DNA of 64,000 nucleotides from Pseudomonadota bacterium (GCA_028873515.1 JAGWIG010000006.1:22883-86882), one strand, 5' to 3'; counted from the stretch's first letter, positions 17,980 to 27,672 are shown. The notes: generated by a model from the sequence alone, not told the origin. Numbers and translations are program-made.

Positions 17980-18001
17980 CCATTTCTCCTTGATGCTTAA
18001 C

Positions 18002-18493
18002 CTAGAAATCGCTATCCCAATCTACTAGAATGCGACGACCTTTCAAATCTACCTCAACAACAACTGAAGCAATAAAAGGAATCAATCTTTCACGGCTATT
18101 ATGCACCACAAGAACATCATTGGCCCCGGTAGATATTAAATGATCAACAACACCCAAACTTGTGCCATTACGATTCATCAACACTTCCATACCCACCAAA
18201 TCCTGCCAGTAATACTCACCTTCAGAGGTTTCTGGCAAAGCCTGCCTGAGTACCATAATGTCTTGACCAACAAGAGTCTCTGCGCTATCTCGATCTTCAA
18301 TGCCTTCGAGTTTCGCGACAATCCACTGGCCGTGCATACCCACATCCTGTACCCTTCGCTCTTCAAGTCCTGAAGGGCCGGAAAGGTTCCAGACTGAATA
18401 ATCAAGCAAATTAGCAGGTGGGTCTGTAAAGCTCTGGACACGAACCCAGCCGCGAACACCGAAAGGTGCACGGATGCGGCCCATGACAAGCAT
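18002..18493 (-). CDS. rimM: Ribosome maturation factor RimM
   Basis: Binds S19 and helps mature the 30S head and 16S rRNA. It is 163 residues; the N-terminal barrel begins [20 protein letters not shown] and the C-terminal PRC-barrel contains [28 protein letters not shown] and LIPFI. It is the second gene of the rpsP operon, 3 nt after the rpsP stop codon. Confidence 0.95.
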   Translation of the reverse strand: MLVMGRIRAPFGVRGWVRVQSFTDPPANLLDYSVWNLSGPSGLEERRVQDVGMHGQWIVAKLEGIEDRDSAETLVGQDIMVLRQALPETSEGEYYWQDLVGMEVLMNRNGTSLGVVDHLISTGANDVLVVHNSRERLIPFIASVVVEVDLKGRRILVDWDSDF

Positions 18494-18496
18494 AAA

Positions 18497-18742
18497 CTAC
18501 TTTTTTGCCACGGATTTAACCAGTCGCGCTACCGTATCCGAAAGTTGCGCACCCTTTGAACGCCAATATTCAATCCGGCTGCTATCAATACGAAGAGCCT
18601 CCTGCTTGCCGGCTGCAACAGGATTATAAAAACCGACGCGTTCAATAAAACGGCCATCACGCCGATTACGCGAATCAGCTACAACAACATTATAAAACGG
18701 GTGTTTCTTGGCACCGCCACGACTAAGTCGAATAATTACCAT
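18497..18742 (-). CDS. rpsP: 30S ribosomal protein S16
   Basis: Early-assembling 30S protein. From the ATG at 18742 it is 81 residues, starting [20 protein letters not shown] and containing [19 protein letters not shown], both family signatures. A frame open to 18760 adds six residues that are not conserved; AGGCAG serves as ribosome-binding site for the chosen start. It opens the rpsP-rimM-trmD-rplS operon, 77 nt downstream of ffh. Confidence 0.96.
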   Translation of the reverse strand: MVIIRLSRGGAKKHPFYNVVVADSRNRRDGRFIERVGFYNPVAAGKQEALRIDSSRIEYWRSKGAQLSDTVARLVKSVAKK

Positions 18743-18819
18743 AATCTGCCTATATATCAAAGACCGAAAAAGGTATTGAGTTTACGATAAAATCTAATGT
18801 CTTGGCAAGATCTTGTGTC

Positions 18820-20172
18820 TTAGTGACGGCGCATGGGTATCATCGACTGCATTTGTCTCATCATCTTACCCATCCCACCCCGGGACAAGGTTTTCATCAT
18901 TTTCTGCATCTGTTCAAACTGAGCCAGAAGACGATTCACATCCTGAACTTGAACACCAGCCCCTGCCGCGATCCGCCGCTTACGGGCTGCCTTGATAATC
19001 TCTGGTTTGGCGCGTTCAAGCGGTGTCATGGAATTAATAATTCCTTCAACTCGTCCTAAAACTTTGTCATTACCGGCAGTATTTGCAGACAGTTTTGCAT
19101 ATTCCTGTGGTAATTTATCAAGAAGTGATGTCACACCGCCCATTTTCCGCATCTGAACCATCTGTAATTTAAAGTCTTCAAGATCAAAACCCTTTCCAGC
19201 TTTAATTTTACGGGCAAATTTTTCAGCTTCTTCGGTATCCACACCCCGACGTGCTTCTTCAATAAGACCGATTACATCTCCCATCCCTAAAATACGGGAT
19301 GCCATTCTTTCAGGGTGAAAGGGTTCTAATCCAGTAAGTTTTTCACCAACTCCTGCAAATTTGATTGGTACCCCTGTAATCGCTCTCACGGATAATGCCG
19401 CCCCTCCACGCGCATCACCATCAAGCTTCGTAATAATCACCCCTGTAAGCGGTAATGAATCCGCAAAAGCACGTGCAGTATTTACAGCATCCTGACCCTG
19501 CATAGAATCCACCACATAAAATGTTTCTATTGGATTGGTCAGTTCATGAAGGAGACGAATTTCGGACATCATGGCTTCATCAATTGATAGACGACCCGCA
19601 GTATCAATTATCAAAACATCCTGATAATGACGCTTTGCGTAATCAATTGCATTTTTGGCGATTTCAATCGGCGTATCTGAAATTTCTCCTTTAAAAAAAT
19701 CAGCATTTGCCTGACTGGCAAGTGTCTGCAACTGTTCCACAGCTGCTGGACGATATACATCACAGCTTACCAGCAACACCTTTTTACGCAGGTCCTCCCG
19801 AATTAATCGGGCGAGCTTCCCTGCAGTGGTAGTTTTTCCAGCTCCTTGCAACCCGGCAAGCAAAATTATAGCCGGTGGGCGGGTTGCCAAATTCAGTGGC
19901 GAATGTTCTGCTCCCATAAGCCTTGTCAATTCATTATGAACCACACCAATGACAGCCTGACCGGGGCTTAGGTTGCGCAACACTTCCTGACCTAACGCCC
20001 TGACTTTTACTGCAGAGATAAAATCTCGTACAACCGGCAAGGCAACATCGGCTTCAAGCAATGCCATCCGCACATCACGCAACGCGTCCTGAATATTGTC
20101 CTCGCTAAGCCGTGCCTGTCCACGAAGACTTTTAACCACTGAAGATAAACGCTGGGATAAATTATCAAACAT
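18820..20172 (-). CDS. ffh: Signal recognition particle protein Ffh
   Basis: GTPase of the signal recognition particle that targets membrane proteins during translation. It is 450 residues from the ATG at 20172 (MFDNLSQRLSSVVKSLRGQA), with GAGGG upstream; the frame open to 20247 is not family-like. The NG domain shows LLAGLQGAGKTTTAGKLA, DTAGRLSIDEAMM and TKLDGDARGG. The methionine-rich M domain ends with a run of Met, Gln and Lys residues around MQKMMKTLSRGGMGKMM. It lies upstream of rpsP and divergent from the ccsA/ypjD-like gene, as in E. coli. Confidence 0.97.
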   Translation of the reverse strand: MFDNLSQRLSSVVKSLRGQARLSEDNIQDALRDVRMALLEADVALPVVRDFISAVKVRALGQEVLRNLSPGQAVIGVVHNELTRLMGAEHSPLNLATRPPAIILLAGLQGAGKTTTAGKLARLIREDLRKKVLLVSCDVYRPAAVEQLQTLASQANADFFKGEISDTPIEIAKNAIDYAKRHYQDVLIIDTAGRLSIDEAMMSEIRLLHELTNPIETFYVVDSMQGQDAVNTARAFADSLPLTGVIITKLDGDARGGAALSVRAITGVPIKFAGVGEKLTGLEPFHPERMASRILGMGDVIGLIEEARRGVDTEEAEKFARKIKAGKGFDLEDFKLQMVQMRKMGGVTSLLDKLPQEYAKLSANTAGNDKVLGRVEGIINSMTPLERAKPEIIKAARKRRIAAGAGVQVQDVNRLLAQFEQMQKMMKTLSRGGMGKMMRQMQSMIPMRRH

Positions 20173-20295
20173 GTGTCCCTCAAAATAACGAAGCTTACAA
20201 ATAAGTATTATACTCTTCCAGGCCAAACAGATCCTGCAGGCAGTCATTATGCTAGAATCGTGTAAATTACAAAAACAGAAAATCAGGAGATCCTG

Positions 20296-21117
20296 TTGGC
20301 AAATCTGCCTCTTTATCTTTTAACTGCACTTCTATATGCCGCACTTGGTATTCGCTTTTGGCAAGGGGATCATGCTGTATCCCCAGGCAGCGTTCGAGCC
20401 AAAATCCTGCACTTAGTCGTACTGATCCCCCTGATCGCTCACGCATTACTGCTCTACCGGACCATTGAAACACCCACCGGTTTTAATCTGGGTTTTGGAG
20501 AAACATTATCAATTATTGTCTGGCTTACCGTTTTTATCTACTGGCTTGCAAATTTCACGCATGAATTAGAGGGCTTTCAAGCCATCGTATTTCCAGTTGC
20601 GACAATCTGTATACTAGTCCCACTCATTTGGCCATCTCATCACATCATTCCACATACTGGCCTGCTGTATTTAAAATTACACCTGCTTATTGCCTTTCTT
20701 GCCTATAGCCTTTTTACTATTGCAGCCTGGCATGCCTTAATCATTACTATCGCAGAACGCGGATTACACGGTGGTCGTCTCCCACGCGTTTTTTCCCACC
20801 TTCCTCCTTTATTAAGTATGGAAAAACTACTGTTCCGACTCATCACGAGTGGTTTTGCCCTGCTGACCCTGGCTGTTCTAAGTGGGATGCTTTTTTCGGA
20901 AGAGCTTTTTGGCAAACCGCTAGAACTCAATAAAAATACAGTATTTGCCTCTCTCTCGTGGTTCATTTTTGCCATCCTGCTTACAGGGCGACATTTTTAT
21001 GGATGGAGAGGCAGAACAGCTACCCGGTTCACCTTGATCGGTTCATTTATGCTTGTTCTTGCCTATCTTGGTTCCCGTTTTGTGCTAGATGTACTACTCC
21101 ATCACGTATCATCTTGA
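20296..21117 (+). CDS. CcsA/YpjD-family cytochrome c assembly-like membrane protein
   Basis: A 273-residue membrane protein with about eight hydrophobic segments, matching YpjD of the CcsA/HemX group. CcsA proteins carry heme for cytochrome c maturation, but YpjD itself has no proven role. Histidines in membrane segments (HLLIAFLAYSLFTIAAWHAL) and the C-terminal GRHFYGWRGRTATRFTLIGS fit the family. Translation starts at TTG with AGGAGA 5 nt upstream. The order ffh, ypjD, corB-like is the same as in E. coli. Confidence 0.82.
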   Translation: MANLPLYLLTALLYAALGIRFWQGDHAVSPGSVRAKILHLVVLIPLIAHALLLYRTIETPTGFNLGFGETLSIIVWLTVFIYWLANFTHELEGFQAIVFPVATICILVPLIWPSHHIIPHTGLLYLKLHLLIAFLAYSLFTIAAWHALIITIAERGLHGGRLPRVFSHLPPLLSMEKLLFRLITSGFALLTLAVLSGMLFSEELFGKPLELNKNTVFASLSWFIFAILLTGRHFYGWRGRTATRFTLIGSFMLVLAYLGSRFVLDVLLHHVSS

Positions 21118-21175
21118 ACAACAAATAAAAATAAGTTTAATATGCAAACTTCACATAGCCTGAAAGCAGGTAAAG

Positions 21176-22459
21176 TTGACCCATATTCATTTGAGTGTAC
21201 TTCTTAGTACTCTCGTTTTGCTTCTCATTTTGTCGGGGTTTTTTGCTGCATCAGAAACCAGTCTAATGGCACTTAATCGCTATCGCCTGCGACACCTGGT
21301 AAAAACGGGAGAAAAAGGTGCAAGACGAGCAACCTTCCTCCTGTCCAGGACTGACAAATTGCTTGGTGTATTGTCACTAGGCAATAACTTGCTCAATGCA
21401 GCCGCAGCGGCACTTGTAACCATAATCTGCGTCAGTCTGCTAGGTAATAATAAATGGGCTCTGACCTTAGGTACACTTATTGTTACATTTGCCATTCTGG
21501 TCTTTTCCGAAATCACACCTAAAGTACTAGGCGCCACATATACAGAACCCATAGCTTTTTTTGCAAGCGCGATTCTCATTCCAATGTTAAGGATCTGTTA
21601 CCCTATTGTCTGGTTTGTAAATCTGTTTGTTTCTGGTTTACTACGCATCATCGGCCTCACACCCAAACTTAACCCCAAAAATATCCGTCTTGGAATGGCT
21701 GAGCTTCGTACCTTGGTCATGGAATCCGGTCCATTTATTCCAAAACATCACCAAAGGATTCTTGTCAATCTGTTTGAACTTGAAAAAACAACGGTTGATG
21801 ACATCATGACCCCACGTGGGCAAATTGAATCTGTTGATATTGAAGGAGATTTTGAAATGCTCTCCGAACAGCTATCAACAAGCAATCATACCAAGATCGT
21901 CATACATTCCGGCGGGCTTGACAGCTTAATTGGAATCGTCCGGATGCGAGATGTTCTGCATCTTATGCGAATTGGAAACTTTAACCGGGATACTCTAAAG
22001 CAAATCACCCAGCCACCCTATTTCATTCCTGAAGGCACACCCTTATTATCCCAACTTCAAATGTTTCAGGAGAATCAGGAACAACTAGGACTTGTTGTAG
22101 ATGAATATGGTGACCTGCTTGGTCTTCTAACACTTGAAGATATTCTTGAAGAAATCGTCGGTGAATTTTCAGCAGGAAATGCAACTGCACTCGGCGCAAG
22201 GAAGCTTGCCGACGGCAGCTATCTCGCAGGAGGTTCTATCCTAATCAAGGATCTCAATCGAAAATTGGGGATGCAATTACCCACAAAAGGGCCTCGAACG
22301 CTTAATGGACTCATTCTTGAACACTTTCAAGATATCCCGGAAACAGGAGTAACCTTCAAAATCAATGGCCATACCATTGAAATTATCCATGTTCATGATC
22401 ACCAGGTCCGCACAGCAAAAGTGACCCCTCCAACTGACCCTGAGCATCCCTTGTCCTAA
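21176..22459 (+). CDS. CNNM/CorB-family transporter-associated protein (DUF21-CBS-CorC)
   Basis: A 427-residue protein. The N-terminal DUF21 membrane domain covers about residues 1-180 (SGFFAASETSLMALNRYRLR). A CBS pair follows at about 195-320 (DDIMTPRGQIE and LLGLLTLEDILEEIVGEF), and a CorC/HlyC domain ends the protein (about 335-415, with GLILEHF and ETGV). This layout is that of CorB/YfjD and archaeal-bacterial CNNM proteins, linked to Mg2+ or Co2+ efflux. Start is TTG with a moderate GCAGG site. The old label hemolysin is misleading. Metal specificity is inferred from the family. Confidence 0.86.
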   Translation: MTHIHLSVLLSTLVLLLILSGFFAASETSLMALNRYRLRHLVKTGEKGARRATFLLSRTDKLLGVLSLGNNLLNAAAAALVTIICVSLLGNNKWALTLGTLIVTFAILVFSEITPKVLGATYTEPIAFFASAILIPMLRICYPIVWFVNLFVSGLLRIIGLTPKLNPKNIRLGMAELRTLVMESGPFIPKHHQRILVNLFELEKTTVDDIMTPRGQIESVDIEGDFEMLSEQLSTSNHTKIVIHSGGLDSLIGIVRMRDVLHLMRIGNFNRDTLKQITQPPYFIPEGTPLLSQLQMFQENQEQLGLVVDEYGDLLGLLTLEDILEEIVGEFSAGNATALGARKLADGSYLAGGSILIKDLNRKLGMQLPTKGPRTLNGLILEHFQDIPETGVTFKINGHTIEIIHVHDHQVRTAKVTPPTDPEHPLS

Positions 22460-22563
22460 ACTTAAAATTTCTGATAAACATCATAAAACGCTTCTTTACA
22501 AATGCCTTTACTACATGCCAAGATGATTAACATTTATTTAACCCGAATAAACAGCATCAACAT

Positions 22564-24264
22564 ATGCCCATTACTTCCGGGTCCATCAGCGGCCTAGCAC
22601 GAACCCTAGTACATAGAGGCCGTTTACAGGAAGCCGACGCTGAAAGCATTCTTGCCCTCGCAGAAAACAACGGCGCCCATTTTGTCAGCCAGCTTATTGC
22701 TAGCAAAAAGATGACTGCAGTGGAAGTTGCAGACTTCGCATCTCAAACATTTGGCTACCCACTTCTTGATATTAACGCCTTGGACACAAACGCGCTCCCT
22801 TACGAACTCATAGAACCAAGACTCATTGTTGAACAAGGCATTCTTCCCCTTTCACGTCGGGGTAGCCATCTGTTTGTCGCAACTTCCGATCCTACAAATC
22901 AGGAAGTGCTAGACAAAATCCGTATCATGACGAGCCTGATTATTGATCCAATCGTAGTTGAAGAAGACAAACTTCAAAAATTCATTCACCGAATTGCAGA
23001 TGAACGCGATATATCACTAAAAAATCTTGGCGGCCAGGATCTTGAACTTGCTTTTGCAGAGGAAATCGAAACTGCGACCATTGAAATAGGCTCAGAAGTT
23101 GATGATGCTCCTGTTGTCAAATATCTCCAGAAAATCCTCCTTGATGCAATCAACGCCAATGTTTCTGATATCCATATCGAACCTTATGAAAAAACTTTAC
23201 GTATCCGTTACAGGATGGATGGCGTCCTTTATGAAGTTTCTCAACCTCCACTTGCCATTAAAGACAAAATAGCTTCCAGAATCAAGGTAATATCAAAACT
23301 CGACATTTCGGAAAAGCGAGTGCCTCAGGATGGCCGCATGAAACTTGTACTTTCCAAAAGCAGAGCCATCGACTTTCGTGTCTCAACCTTACCTACGCTA
23401 TTTGGTGAAAAAATTGTCATGCGGATCCTTGATCCCGCATCAGCAACCCTTGGCATTGATGCCTTGGGTTATGAGCCTGAACACAAAAATCTCCTGCTAG
23501 ATGCAATTGGACGACCTTACGGAATGCTTCTCGTAACGGGGCCAACAGGTTCAGGGAAAACCGTGTCACTCTACACATGCCTCAATATCCTAAATGGAAA
23601 TGACATCAATATTTCCACAGCTGAGGATCCTGCCGAGATAAATCTTCCCGGCATTAATCAGGTCAATGTAAATGAAAAAGCAGGGTTGACTTTCGCTACA
23701 GCAATGCGGGCTTTCCTGCGACAGGATCCAGATGTCATCATGGTGGGTGAAATCCGAGATCTGGAAACAGCCGATATCGCAGTGAAAGCAGCTCAAACCG
23801 GTCACCTGGTTCTCTCTACTCTTCACACTAATGATGCGCCCAGCACCCTAACCCGACTTATTAACATGGGAGTTGCTCCTTTTAACATTGCCTCTAGCGT
23901 CCATCTCATTACTGCTCAAAGACTTGCTCGCAGGCTATGTCACTGCAAAAAACCCATAGACATTCCAACCAATGCCCTCTTGGCTGCTGGCTTTGTAGAA
24001 TCAGATATTGATTCGCTGCAACTGTTTAGCCCTGGCGGATGCGATCTTTGCAAAAATACCGGATACAAGGGCCGTATTGGAATTTACCAGGTCATGCCCG
24101 TATCGGAAGAGATGAGCCGGATTATCATGCGTAGTGGCAATGCGCACGACATTGCAGATCAGGCCCTGCGCGAAAAAATCCTTACGCTTCGTCAAGCGGG
24201 TTTAAAAAAGGTCAAGGCAGGAATCACTTCCCTGGAAGAGATTCTTACCCATACTAATAATTGA
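22564..24264 (+). CDS. pilB: Type IV pilus assembly ATPase PilB
   Basis: Cytoplasmic hexameric ATPase that powers pilus extension, or DNA uptake and secretion in related systems. It is 566 residues. The N-terminal GspE-N-like domain spans about 1-150. Walker A is GPTGSGKT at about residue 330, Walker B is in QDPDVIMVGEIRDLETADIA, and the His box is in HLVLSTLHTNDAPSTLTRL. A C-terminal zinc site is seen in CHCKK and CDLCKNTGYKGR. It heads pilB-pilC-pilD, all on one strand. Confidence 0.95.
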   Translation: MPITSGSISGLARTLVHRGRLQEADAESILALAENNGAHFVSQLIASKKMTAVEVADFASQTFGYPLLDINALDTNALPYELIEPRLIVEQGILPLSRRGSHLFVATSDPTNQEVLDKIRIMTSLIIDPIVVEEDKLQKFIHRIADERDISLKNLGGQDLELAFAEEIETATIEIGSEVDDAPVVKYLQKILLDAINANVSDIHIEPYEKTLRIRYRMDGVLYEVSQPPLAIKDKIASRIKVISKLDISEKRVPQDGRMKLVLSKSRAIDFRVSTLPTLFGEKIVMRILDPASATLGIDALGYEPEHKNLLLDAIGRPYGMLLVTGPTGSGKTVSLYTCLNILNGNDINISTAEDPAEINLPGINQVNVNEKAGLTFATAMRAFLRQDPDVIMVGEIRDLETADIAVKAAQTGHLVLSTLHTNDAPSTLTRLINMGVAPFNIASSVHLITAQRLARRLCHCKKPIDIPTNALLAAGFVESDIDSLQLFSPGGCDLCKNTGYKGRIGIYQVMPVSEEMSRIIMRSGNAHDIADQALREKILTLRQAGLKKVKAGITSLEEILTHTNN

Positions 24265-24323
24265 CGAAGAATAAACATTCTTTCCTAAACTGGAAATAAC
24301 CCCTATGTCAAACCAACCCTTGC

Positions 24324-24406
24324 AAACAGGCATTAGAGAAATGGTATGCCCAACATCTTTATTTTTTTATGGGTTGGCATAGCACAAATGAGGATTGCGC
24401 CTGTTT
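24324..24406 (+). repeat. Nested inverted repeats between pilB and pilC
   Basis: An outer pair AAACAGGC (24324-24331) / GCCTGTTT (24399-24406) encloses an inner pair TATGCC-C-AAC (24345-24354) / GTTGGCATA (24373-24381), so the RNA could fold into one long interrupted hairpin about 83 nt long. It lies in the 277-nt pilB-pilC gap, without a classical T-run at its end. Confidence 0.5.
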
Positions 24407-24436
24407 CAACAAGCGCATAACATGATTAAGCCATAA

Positions 24437-24474
24437 AATGGCTGGAGCCCTTTAATAAAGAAGCGCCAGCCATT
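24437..24474 (+). repeat. Inverted repeat just upstream of pilC
   Basis: AATGGCTGG (24437-24445) pairs perfectly with CCAGCCATT (24466-24474) around a 20-nt loop, 67 nt before the pilC start. An A-run follows rather than a T-run, so it is not an obvious terminator for pilC-direction RNA. Confidence 0.4.
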
Positions 24475-24541
24475 CAAAAAAGCAGGACTTTGATTAACAA
24501 TTTCAGGGGGGCCGTACGGAACAAGCCCGAACGGTAAATAT

Positions 24542-25765
24542 ATGGCAATTACTGTGAAGAAAACCCGAGAACTGGTATTCCTGTGGGAAGGGCGGGATAA
24601 AAAAGGCAAAAGCATCAAGGGTGAAATTCCTGCACTGTCTGAGGCGGTAGCCGCTGCTAAACTTCGTCGTCAGGGAATCGCCGTGAGTCGGGTGCACAAG
24701 CAAAGTGTTCTGGCACGTCGCCCAAAAAAAATCAAGGAAAAGGATATAACCCTTTTTACCCGCCAATTGGCAACCATGATGCGTGCAGGCGTTCCATTGC
24801 TTCAATCTTTCGATATTGTTGGAAAAGGGCATTCCAATACTTCAGTACAGCGACTTCTATCAGAAGTACGAAATCATATCGAATCTGGCAATAGCATGAG
24901 CCAGGCTTTCAGCCGATATCCACAGTATTTCGACCCACTTTTTTGCAATCTCGTAAAAGCAGGTGAACAGGCGGGTATTCTTGACACGATACTTGACCGC
25001 CTTGCTACCTACAAAGAAAAAATTCTTGCCATCAAAGGCAAAATCAAATCTGCCTTGTTTTATCCTACGTCAATTATTGTCGTAGCATTTGTCATTACAA
25101 CTATTATTATGATTTTTGTCATTCCAGCATTCAAATCCCTGTTTGCAAGTTTTGGTGCGGATTTGCCCGCCCCAACACTTGTGGTCATGAAAATTTCTGA
25201 CGTATTTGTCAAATACTGGTGGCTGATATTTGGTTCTCTCGTAGCGGCCGTTTGGGGGTTCTTCTACGCTTGGAAACGTTCACTCAAGGTGCAATATTTC
25301 ATGGACAGACTCTTCCTGCATCTTCCTGTATTTGGGCCTGTTATCCAGAAAGCGACAATTGCCCGCTGGTCTCGCACCCTTTCAACTATGTTTGCTGCTG
25401 GCGTTCCACTTGTTGAAGCACTTGATTCCGTTGCAGGGGCTTCAGGCAATCTTATCTACCATGATGCCACGAAAAAAATCCAGTCAGAAGTATCCACAGG
25501 TACAAGTCTTACCCTATCCATGCAAAATGCTGACATATTTCCTAATATGGTATTGCAAATGGTTGCCATAGGCGAAGAGTCTGGAGCCCTTGATGACATG
25601 CTTTCAAAAATCGCCGATTTTTATGAAAATGAAGTAGATGATGCCGTAAGTGCCATGTCGAGTTTGATGGAACCTATCATTATGGTTGTACTGGGCATCA
25701 TCATTGGTGGGTTAGTTATAGCCATGTACCTTCCAATTTTCAAGATGGGATCAGTAATACACTGA
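24542..25765 (+). CDS. pilC: Type IV pilus inner-membrane platform protein PilC
   Basis: Polytopic inner-membrane protein that couples the PilB and PilT motors to pilin assembly. It is 407 residues with two T2SSF domains. The first starts at about residue 65 (LFTRQLATMMRAGVPLLQSF) and the second at about 270 (WSRTLSTMFAAGVPLVEALD), each followed by membrane segments. The N-terminus VFLWEGRDKKGKSIKGEI is of PilC type. The ribosome-binding site is weak. It sits 277 nt after pilB with two inverted repeats in the gap. Confidence 0.95.
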   Translation: MAITVKKTRELVFLWEGRDKKGKSIKGEIPALSEAVAAAKLRRQGIAVSRVHKQSVLARRPKKIKEKDITLFTRQLATMMRAGVPLLQSFDIVGKGHSNTSVQRLLSEVRNHIESGNSMSQAFSRYPQYFDPLFCNLVKAGEQAGILDTILDRLATYKEKILAIKGKIKSALFYPTSIIVVAFVITTIIMIFVIPAFKSLFASFGADLPAPTLVVMKISDVFVKYWWLIFGSLVAAVWGFFYAWKRSLKVQYFMDRLFLHLPVFGPVIQKATIARWSRTLSTMFAAGVPLVEALDSVAGASGNLIYHDATKKIQSEVSTGTSLTLSMQNADIFPNMVLQMVAIGEESGALDDMLSKIADFYENEVDDAVSAMSSLMEPIIMVVLGIIIGGLVIAMYLPIFKMGSVIH

Positions 25766-26212
25766 TAACTAATTAATTTATTTAATTTTTTAAAGAAACG
25801 CGATTCTGACTACCTAAAATAGTTAGTGTCAACATTCAAAATATGCCTTATCTCACGTGAGCCTTGAATTTTTTTCAGCAACATTCACTTTACCCGTTGC
25901 CACTAAGGAAGCAGTTTCGTTATTTGCCTTAATCGAAAGTTTTATGAAATCATCAACAGACACTTGGCATGTAATTCATTGTCTTCCAGTTTTGCGGTTA
26001 TCTCACCAATTGAAATCTAATTAATTCATATGCAACAACAACCAATTAATCACCCTTTGGTAACAAGTGATGTTTCATAACAACCATAAACCAGACTCCA
26101 AATATAAACAGGGTATAAAAAGCGGGCCAAACAAGCTTCTTATATCCTTATTGCTCCAACGCTAAGGAATCGCTAGACTAACCTACTGCTTTTATGCGTC
26201 ATCTGGAGCCAA
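25766..26212. other. Non-coding gap between pilC and pilD
   Basis: About 447 AT-rich bases without a supported gene. Two short minus-strand open stretches look vaguely protein-like: 25853-25963, which has a GTG start and no ribosome-binding site, and 26046-26147, which is hydrophobic and has no start. They are in different frames and too short to trust. I see no terminator and no repeat of note. Confidence 0.45.
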
Positions 26213-27067
26213 ATGCCCTATATCGATTTCTTGCGTCATTCTCATATCCTATTTCCAGTCCTGGTATTGATATTTGGACTTATAGTAGGGAGTTTTCTTA
26301 ATGTCGTCATTCATCGGCTCCCTATCATGCTTGATAGACAGTGGCGCAACGACTGTCTGTCGCTGGAAGGGCAACAACCTGAAACCCTACCTTCCTACAA
26401 CCTTCTGACTCCAGGCTCAAGTTGTCCGAATTGCTCCCGCCGCATTCGTCCACTCGAGAATATTCCAGTCATAAGCTTCATAATAATGGGAGGACGTTGT
26501 GCAGGATGTAAAAAAAACATCCGCCTTCGATATCCAGTCATCGAGCTTGTTACAGGAATTTTAAGTTTTTTTATTGCATGGTATTTTGGATTTGGAATGA
26601 AGGCAGCTTCGGGGCTTTTATTCGCTTATTCACTTATTACACTATCGGCAATCGATTTTGATCAGCAAATCTTGCCAGACTCTATAACATTGCCCCTGCT
26701 TTGGATAGGCCTTCTTCTCAATCTTGGCAGCACATTCGCAGCGATAGGTAGCGCTGTAATTGGCGCTGTTGCAGGTTATATGGCTCTTTGGCTAGTATAT
26801 TGGGGATTCAAGCTAATAACAGGAAAGGAAGGAATGGGGCGTGGAGATTTTAAACTGCTAGCAGCCCTTGGGGCATGGTTTGGCTGGACCAGCTTACCCG
26901 CCATAATTCTGCTAGCCTCAATAGGGGGTGCAGTCGTTGGATTGAGCCTTATTCAATTCAAAAACCAGAATCGAGACATTCCGATCCCATTTGGACCTTA
27001 CCTCGCTGGCGGTGGCATCATGTTTCTTTTCTTCGGCCCATATCTCACCCATTTTTACCTACCATGA
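26213..27067 (+). CDS. pilD: Prepilin peptidase / N-methyltransferase PilD
   Basis: Inner-membrane aspartyl protease that cuts the prepilin leader and N-methylates the new N-terminus. It is 284 residues. The N-terminal region has the four-cysteine zinc site (CPNCSRR and GRCAGCKK). The two catalytic aspartates are in SAIDFDQQILPDS and GMGRGDFKLLAALG. About seven membrane segments follow the family pattern. It shares a 4-nt ATGA overlap with coaE. Confidence 0.95.
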   Translation: MPYIDFLRHSHILFPVLVLIFGLIVGSFLNVVIHRLPIMLDRQWRNDCLSLEGQQPETLPSYNLLTPGSSCPNCSRRIRPLENIPVISFIIMGGRCAGCKKNIRLRYPVIELVTGILSFFIAWYFGFGMKAASGLLFAYSLITLSAIDFDQQILPDSITLPLLWIGLLLNLGSTFAAIGSAVIGAVAGYMALWLVYWGFKLITGKEGMGRGDFKLLAALGAWFGWTSLPAIILLASIGGAVVGLSLIQFKNQNRDIPIPFGPYLAGGGIMFLFFGPYLTHFYLP

Positions 27068-27672
27068 CCAAACCCTATGTTATTGGACTCACAGGAGGAA
27101 TTGGAAGCGGGAAAAGCATGGTATCCCAGGCTTTTGCTAAACACGGCATAAAAATTATCGATACAGATCTTCTCAGTCGAAATCTCACATCTTCTGGTGG
27201 TAAAGCCATTGATCAAATCCGACAGTTATTTGGAAACAATTTTATTTTGCCTGATGGCAGCCTTGACCGAAATCTTATGCGCACCTCCATTTTCAGGGAC
27301 TCGGAAGCCTTAAACAGGTTAGAGTCTATCCTTCATCCTTTAATACGCACTCAAGTCAGTTATGAGATTGCTCATAGCAAAGGCCCTTATATCATCCTGG
27401 TTGTTCCTTTACTCCTTGAAAAATCAGGATATACTGATATCGTAGATCGGGTTTTAGTCGTTGATTGCGATGAATCTCTCCAGGTGCAACGAGTAATAAA
27501 CAGAAATGCGTTAGATGAATCCCTAATTAAAAATATCATGCGAAACCAGTTAAGCCGTAGTAGCAGGCTTTCCAAGGCAGATGACGTTATCGATAACTCC
27601 GGTAATCTAGATACCCTTGAAAATGAAGTAAAAATTCTCCATAAACGATACCTTTCACTCTCCCAAAGATAA
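27064..27672 (+). CDS. coaE: Dephospho-CoA kinase
   Basis: Phosphorylates dephospho-CoA in the last step of coenzyme A synthesis. It is 202 residues from the ATG at 27064 (MTKPYVIGLTGGIGSGKSMV), which contains the P-loop. The conserved DTDLLSRNL and the lid/adenine region VLVVDCDESLQVQRVINR are also seen. The frame is open further upstream inside pilD, but the overlap start is clearly right. The pilD-coaE-zapD order is common in betaproteobacteria. Confidence 0.95.
   Translation: MTKPYVIGLTGGIGSGKSMVSQAFAKHGIKIIDTDLLSRNLTSSGGKAIDQIRQLFGNNFILPDGSLDRNLMRTSIFRDSEALNRLESILHPLIRTQVSYEIAHSKGPYIILVVPLLLEKSGYTDIVDRVLVVDCDESLQVQRVINRNALDESLIKNIMRNQLSRSSRLSKADDVIDNSGNLDTLENEVKILHKRYLSLSQR

Noticed and set aside
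17947..17983. Frameshift in trmD, suggested by an out-of-frame ATG reading [10 protein letters not shown]
   Set aside because: The other frame contains the complete conserved HYDVLTLFP strand without any break, so a CTG start fits better than a frameshift.
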